DNA of 8,364 nt from an uncultured Clostridia bacterium (lineage in GTDB: Bacteria > Bacillota_A > Clostridia > Oscillospirales > Acutalibacteraceae): positions 1 through 8,364 of the forward strand of contig CALAEU010000278.1 in assembly GCA_937891215.1 (NCBI GenBank). The letters run 5' to 3'. The position numbers and the translations under genes are program-made. The stretch's first letter is position 1, and each line of letters starts with the position of its first letter. The notes beneath the pieces are model-generated. The model saw nothing but the letters and a program-made list of their open reading frames with translations. It did no database searches and was not told where the DNA came from. Shown in pieces: positions 5,836-8,364 of the stretch.

Positions 5836-5863
5836 TGCCAAATCTTTTTAAGGAGAAAATATT

Positions 5864-6982
5864 ATGAAAATTACTTGTAACACATCTATTCTTGCAGAAG
5901 CATGTAATATAGTTCAAAGAGGTGTTTCACAAAAAAGCACAATTCCTGCAACAGAAGGTATTTATATGCAGGCAAAAAACTCAAGACTTACTCTTTCAGG
6001 CTATGACCTTGAAGTAGGTATTACTACAGTTATTGATTGCAATGTTGAACAAGAAGGAGATATAGTTCTCACTTCACATTTACTTTGTGATATTTTAAGA
6101 AGACTTCCTAATGAATTAGTAACTATTGAAATCGATGAGCATAACTTATGCAAAATTCATTCTGGAGATAGTGAATTTTCTTTAATAGGTATTCCAGCAG
6201 ATGATTATCCTGAATTACCAACTGTTTCTGGGGCATTTCCTTTTGTAATTAAAAAATCAATACTAAAAGAAATGATAAGACAAACAATTTTTGCAGTTGC
6301 TGTTTCAGATTTAAAACCCGTTCATAAAGGAATTAAATTTGAAGTTACTAAAAATAATTTAAGACTTATTTCTTGTGATGGTTTCAGACTTGCTATAAGA
6401 AATGAAGCAATAGAATACGATAACGAAGATTTAACATTTATTGTTCCTGCAAAAACTCTTAATGAAGTTACAAAACTTATTGAAGATAATGATGAAACAA
6501 TTACTCTTAATATAGGAAAAAAATACATTCTCTTTGAAATTGGTAATTACAGAATCGTTTCCCGTCTTCTTGAAGGTGAATTTTTTAATTATAAAAATGC
6601 AATTCCCGTAGATAATTCTACAAAAGCAAGAGTAAATGTAAAACAACTTATTAACAGTGTTGAAAGAGCATCACTTCTTATTACTTCAAAAATTAAAAGT
6701 CCTATAAGATGCGTTTTTGAAGATAATACAATAAAACTTTCAAGTACAACTTCTCTTGGTGCTGCCAACGATAAACTCGTTGCTGCTATTGATGGTAAAA
6801 GAGTAGAAATCGGATTTAACAATACTTATCTTACAGACTGTTTAAAAACTGTTGATGTAGATGAAGTTAATATTGAACTTAATGGTCCTATTTCTCCAAT
6901 CATTATAAAACCACTTGAAGGTGATAGCTTTATTTTCTTAATTATTCCAATGAGATTAAAAAATGAACCTGTAGGAAACTAA
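5864..6982 (+). CDS. dnaN: DNA polymerase III beta subunit (sliding clamp)
   Basis: A 372-residue beta clamp of normal length: three similar domains (~1-118, ~128-246, ~248-366) that form a ring on DNA as a dimer and tether polymerase III, MutS/MutL, ligase and others. Recognisable segments are SGYDLEVGI (45-53), a late domain 1 GIPADDYPELP (109-119), ISCDGFRLAI (169-178, the usual ATDGHRLA), RLLEGEFFNYKNAIP (234-248) and the C-terminal IIPMRLK (360-366), which lines the partner-binding pocket. Six residues follow the usual end. ATG 5864-5866 has AAGGAG (5850-5855) 8 nt upstream. The gene lies directly after the unwinding element and 18 nt before the S4-domain gene. Confidence 0.98.
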   Translation: MKITCNTSILAEACNIVQRGVSQKSTIPATEGIYMQAKNSRLTLSGYDLEVGITTVIDCNVEQEGDIVLTSHLLCDILRRLPNELVTIEIDEHNLCKIHSGDSEFSLIGIPADDYPELPTVSGAFPFVIKKSILKEMIRQTIFAVAVSDLKPVHKGIKFEVTKNNLRLISCDGFRLAIRNEAIEYDNEDLTFIVPAKTLNEVTKLIEDNDETITLNIGKKYILFEIGNYRIVSRLLEGEFFNYKNAIPVDNSTKARVNVKQLINSVERASLLITSKIKSPIRCVFEDNTIKLSSTTSLGAANDKLVAAIDGKRVEIGFNNTYLTDCLKTVDVDEVNIELNGPISPIIIKPLEGDSFIFLIIPMRLKNEPVGN

Positions 6983-7000
6983 TAGGAAAGTATTAATAAT

Positions 7001-7240
7001 ATGAAAATTAAATTAAAAGTAGCAAAAAAAGAAGAACAAGAATTTATTTTAAAAGGTGAATTTATAAGACTTGATGACCTTTTAAAAAATGTTGGTGTAG
7101 TACAGACTGGTGGCCACGCAAAAATAGAAATTCAGAACGGAATGGCAAAAGTGAATGGCGAAGTATGTACTATGCGTGGTAAAAAACTTCGTAAAGGTGA
7201 CGAAGTTGAATACGAAAAAATCATTTATAAAGTAGTTTAA
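7001..7240 (+). CDS. yaaA: S4-domain RNA-binding protein, YaaA type
   Basis: A 79-residue protein consisting essentially of one S4 RNA-binding fold: [51 protein letters not shown] (about 22-71). [19 protein letters not shown] and KGDEVEY are the family hallmarks. This small protein regularly sits between dnaN and recF in Bacillota (B. subtilis yaaA); its RNA partner is not established, and a link to the ribosome is suggested by the S4 family. Start ATG 7001 is supported by alignment with the family; AGGA (6984-6987) is 13 nt away, a loose spacing. It is followed by recF after 31 nt without a terminator, consistent with one operon dnaN-yaaA-recF. Confidence 0.9.
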   Translation: MKIKLKVAKKEEQEFILKGEFIRLDDLLKNVGVVQTGGHAKIEIQNGMAKVNGEVCTMRGKKLRKGDEVEYEKIIYKVV

Positions 7241-7271
7241 AAGATACTTTTAAAGTTATTCAGGAGAAATT

Positions 7272-8364
7272 ATGAAAATAAATTCTGTTTCACTTAAGGA
7301 CTTCAGAAATATCTCTGAAATGACACTTGTTGCAAATGATGAAGTAAATGTTATTTTCGGGCAAAATGCTCAGGGAAAAACAAATATTTTAGAAGCATTG
7401 TGGCTTTTTACTGGTTGCAAAAGTTTCAGAGGTAGTAAAGATAGTGAATTTATTAAATTTAATAGCGACTTTTCAAAAATTTCTCTTGAATATACAAATA
7501 AAATAAGAGAAAAAAAAGCAGAAATTCTTTTTTCAGATAAAAAAAAAGCATTTTTAAACGGTGTAGAGAAAAAAAGTACTGCTGAATTTATTGGTGAATT
7601 TTATGCAGTTATTTTCTCGCCAACCCACCTTTCCCTTATAAAAGATGGTCCTGATGTAAGAAGAAAATTTTTAGATACTGCAATTTGTCAGTTGAAACCA
7701 AAATATGCAAAAACATTAAGTTCTTACAAAAAGGTAGTTTTACAAAGAAATTCTCTTTTAAAAGATATTCAGTTTCATAGTGAACTTTATGATATTCTTG
7801 ATGTTCTTGACGAACAACTAGCAAAATATTCTTCAACTATTATAAAAGACAGAATAAAATATCTGGATTTACTTTCGCAAAAAAGTGAAGAAATATATTC
7901 GGGAATATCTGAAAACAAAGAAATTCTTTCTTTAAAATATCTTTGTTGTTCTGAGTTTTTTAATAAAACTGATGTAAATGATATTTACGATTTTTTAACA
8001 GAAAAAATTAAAGAATCAAGAAAAGAAGATATTATAAACAAAACTACTTCTGTTGGTCCGCATCGTGATGATTTAGAAATTAAAATTGATAATATAAGCG
8101 CAAGAAGTTTTGGTTCACAAGGTCAACAACGCTCCTGTGCATTAGCTCTGAAACTCGGAGAAAGTGAAATTATTAAAGATATTACAGGTGAAAATCCTGT
8201 TGCCCTTTTAGATGATGTTATGAGCGAACTCGATGAAAAAAGGCAGGATTATGTTTTAAATCATATAAAAGAAAGACAAGTATTTTTAACCTGTTGTGAC
8301 CCATCACAAGTTTTAAGACTTTGTAAAGGTAAATCTTTTTTAATAGACGGTGGCTCAATCAAAG
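7272..8364 (+). CDS. recF: DNA replication and repair protein RecF (3' end outside window)
   Basis: From ATG 7272 (AGGAG at 7262-7266, 5-nt spacing) the frame stays open to the window edge: 364 residues, close to the family length of ~360-370, so only a few residues and the stop are missing. RecF is an SMC/ABC-like ATPase that, with RecO and RecR, loads RecA at single-strand gaps. Seen: MKINSVSLKDFRN, Walker A GQNAQGKT (30-37), SFRGSKDSEFI (51-61), FSPTHLSLIKDGPDVRRKFLD (115-135), VGPHRDDLEI (261-270), ABC signature SQGQQRS (282-288), Walker B with D-loop VALLDDVMSELD (310-321), and FLTCCDPS (338-345), where many homologs have T at the Cys positions. All ATPase motifs are intact. Confidence 0.97.
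   Translation, partial: MKINSVSLKDFRNISEMTLVANDEVNVIFGQNAQGKTNILEALWLFTGCKSFRGSKDSEFIKFNSDFSKISLEYTNKIREKKAEILFSDKKKAFLNGVEKKSTAEFIGEFYAVIFSPTHLSLIKDGPDVRRKFLDTAICQLKPKYAKTLSSYKKVVLQRNSLLKDIQFHSELYDILDVLDEQLAKYSSTIIKDRIKYLDLLSQKSEEIYSGISENKEILSLKYLCCSEFFNKTDVNDIYDFLTEKIKESRKEDIINKTTSVGPHRDDLEIKIDNISARSFGSQGQQRSCALALKLGESEIIKDITGENPVALLDDVMSELDEKRQDYVLNHIKERQVFLTCCDPSQVLRLCKGKSFLIDGGSIK

Larger units (their letters stand above)
5626..5863. other. Replication origin (oriC), dnaA-dnaN spacer
   Basis: A 238-nt non-coding spacer between dnaA and dnaN, the usual place of the unwinding half of a bipartite Bacillota origin. It contains a box identical to the one upstream of dnaA (5633-5641), A/T tracts (A7T8 at 5684-5698), a row of same-orientation degenerate boxes (5742-5794), a GC-richer step (5795-5799), a DnaA-trio (5799-5813) and an AT-only run (5812-5835), then the dnaN ribosome site. 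No terminator hairpin is evident, so dnaA and dnaN may share a transcript. Confidence 0.9.

Noticed and set aside
6607..6615. Reverse box-like cgtagataa (8/9) inside dnaN
   Set aside because: It lies in conserved coding sequence, is isolated, and is easily a chance match.
7636..7836. - strand open frame within recF
   Set aside because: It is antisense to intact, motif-bearing recF.
1..8364. CRISPR array, insertion sequence, tRNA or rRNA
   Set aside because: I saw no repeat-spacer pattern, terminal inverted repeats with a transposase, or RNA gene-like sequence.

Overview
This window is a chromosomal replication origin region from a low-GC Gram-positive bacterium. The DNA is strongly AT-rich. 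Codons favour A/T endings and AGA for Arg, Shine-Dalgarno sites are AGGAG-like, and the order dnaA-dnaN-S4 protein (YaaA type)-recF is the Bacillota origin arrangement. The RING-like/DUF2628 membrane protein suggests Clostridia, but I cannot name a genus.

Layout. Positions 1-119 hold the end of an unrecognised + strand gene, closed by a strong hairpin terminator (114-144). A + strand gene for a DUF421 (YetF-like) membrane protein follows. Its family similarity stops abruptly near position 425, where it runs tail-to-tail into a - strand gene whose last codons are simply the antisense of the DUF421 gene. This looks like a deletion scar or an assembly join. From 4118 down to 391 a - strand cluster runs away from dnaA: a RING-like zinc-finger/DUF2628 membrane protein, a PhnP-like metallo-beta-lactamase-fold hydrolase, the AAA+ protein RarA, and a small secreted or membrane-anchored acidic protein whose start codon overlaps the rarA stop. 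Divergent from it, 4327-8364 carries dnaA, dnaN, the S4-domain gene and recF, which is cut at the window edge.

Origin architecture. There is a DnaA-box-like TTATCTACA just upstream of the dnaA promoter and an identical copy just after the dnaA stop. The dnaA-dnaN spacer (5626-5863) also holds a series of same-orientation weaker boxes. These end in a short GC-richer step, then a clear DnaA-trio element (CTA CTA CTA CTT CTA, 5799-5813), then an AT-only stretch. This matches the basal unwinding system described for Bacillus subtilis. All the better boxes here carry T where the usual TTATCCACA has C at position 6, and the DnaA recognition-helix motif is GNKKHSTV instead of the usual GGRDHTTV. I infer a matched protein/site variation.

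How the genes work together. DnaA opens the origin, the beta clamp (DnaN) supports the polymerase, RecF and RarA act at stalled or gapped forks, and the S4 protein is a conserved origin neighbour of unclear job. The usual rpmH-rnpA block is not next to dnaA. I see no CRISPR array, insertion sequence, tRNA or rRNA, and no clear novel multi-gene system. The most interesting points are the altered DnaA box with its altered recognition helix, the complete unwinding element, the unusual left flank of dnaA, and the broken junction near 425.
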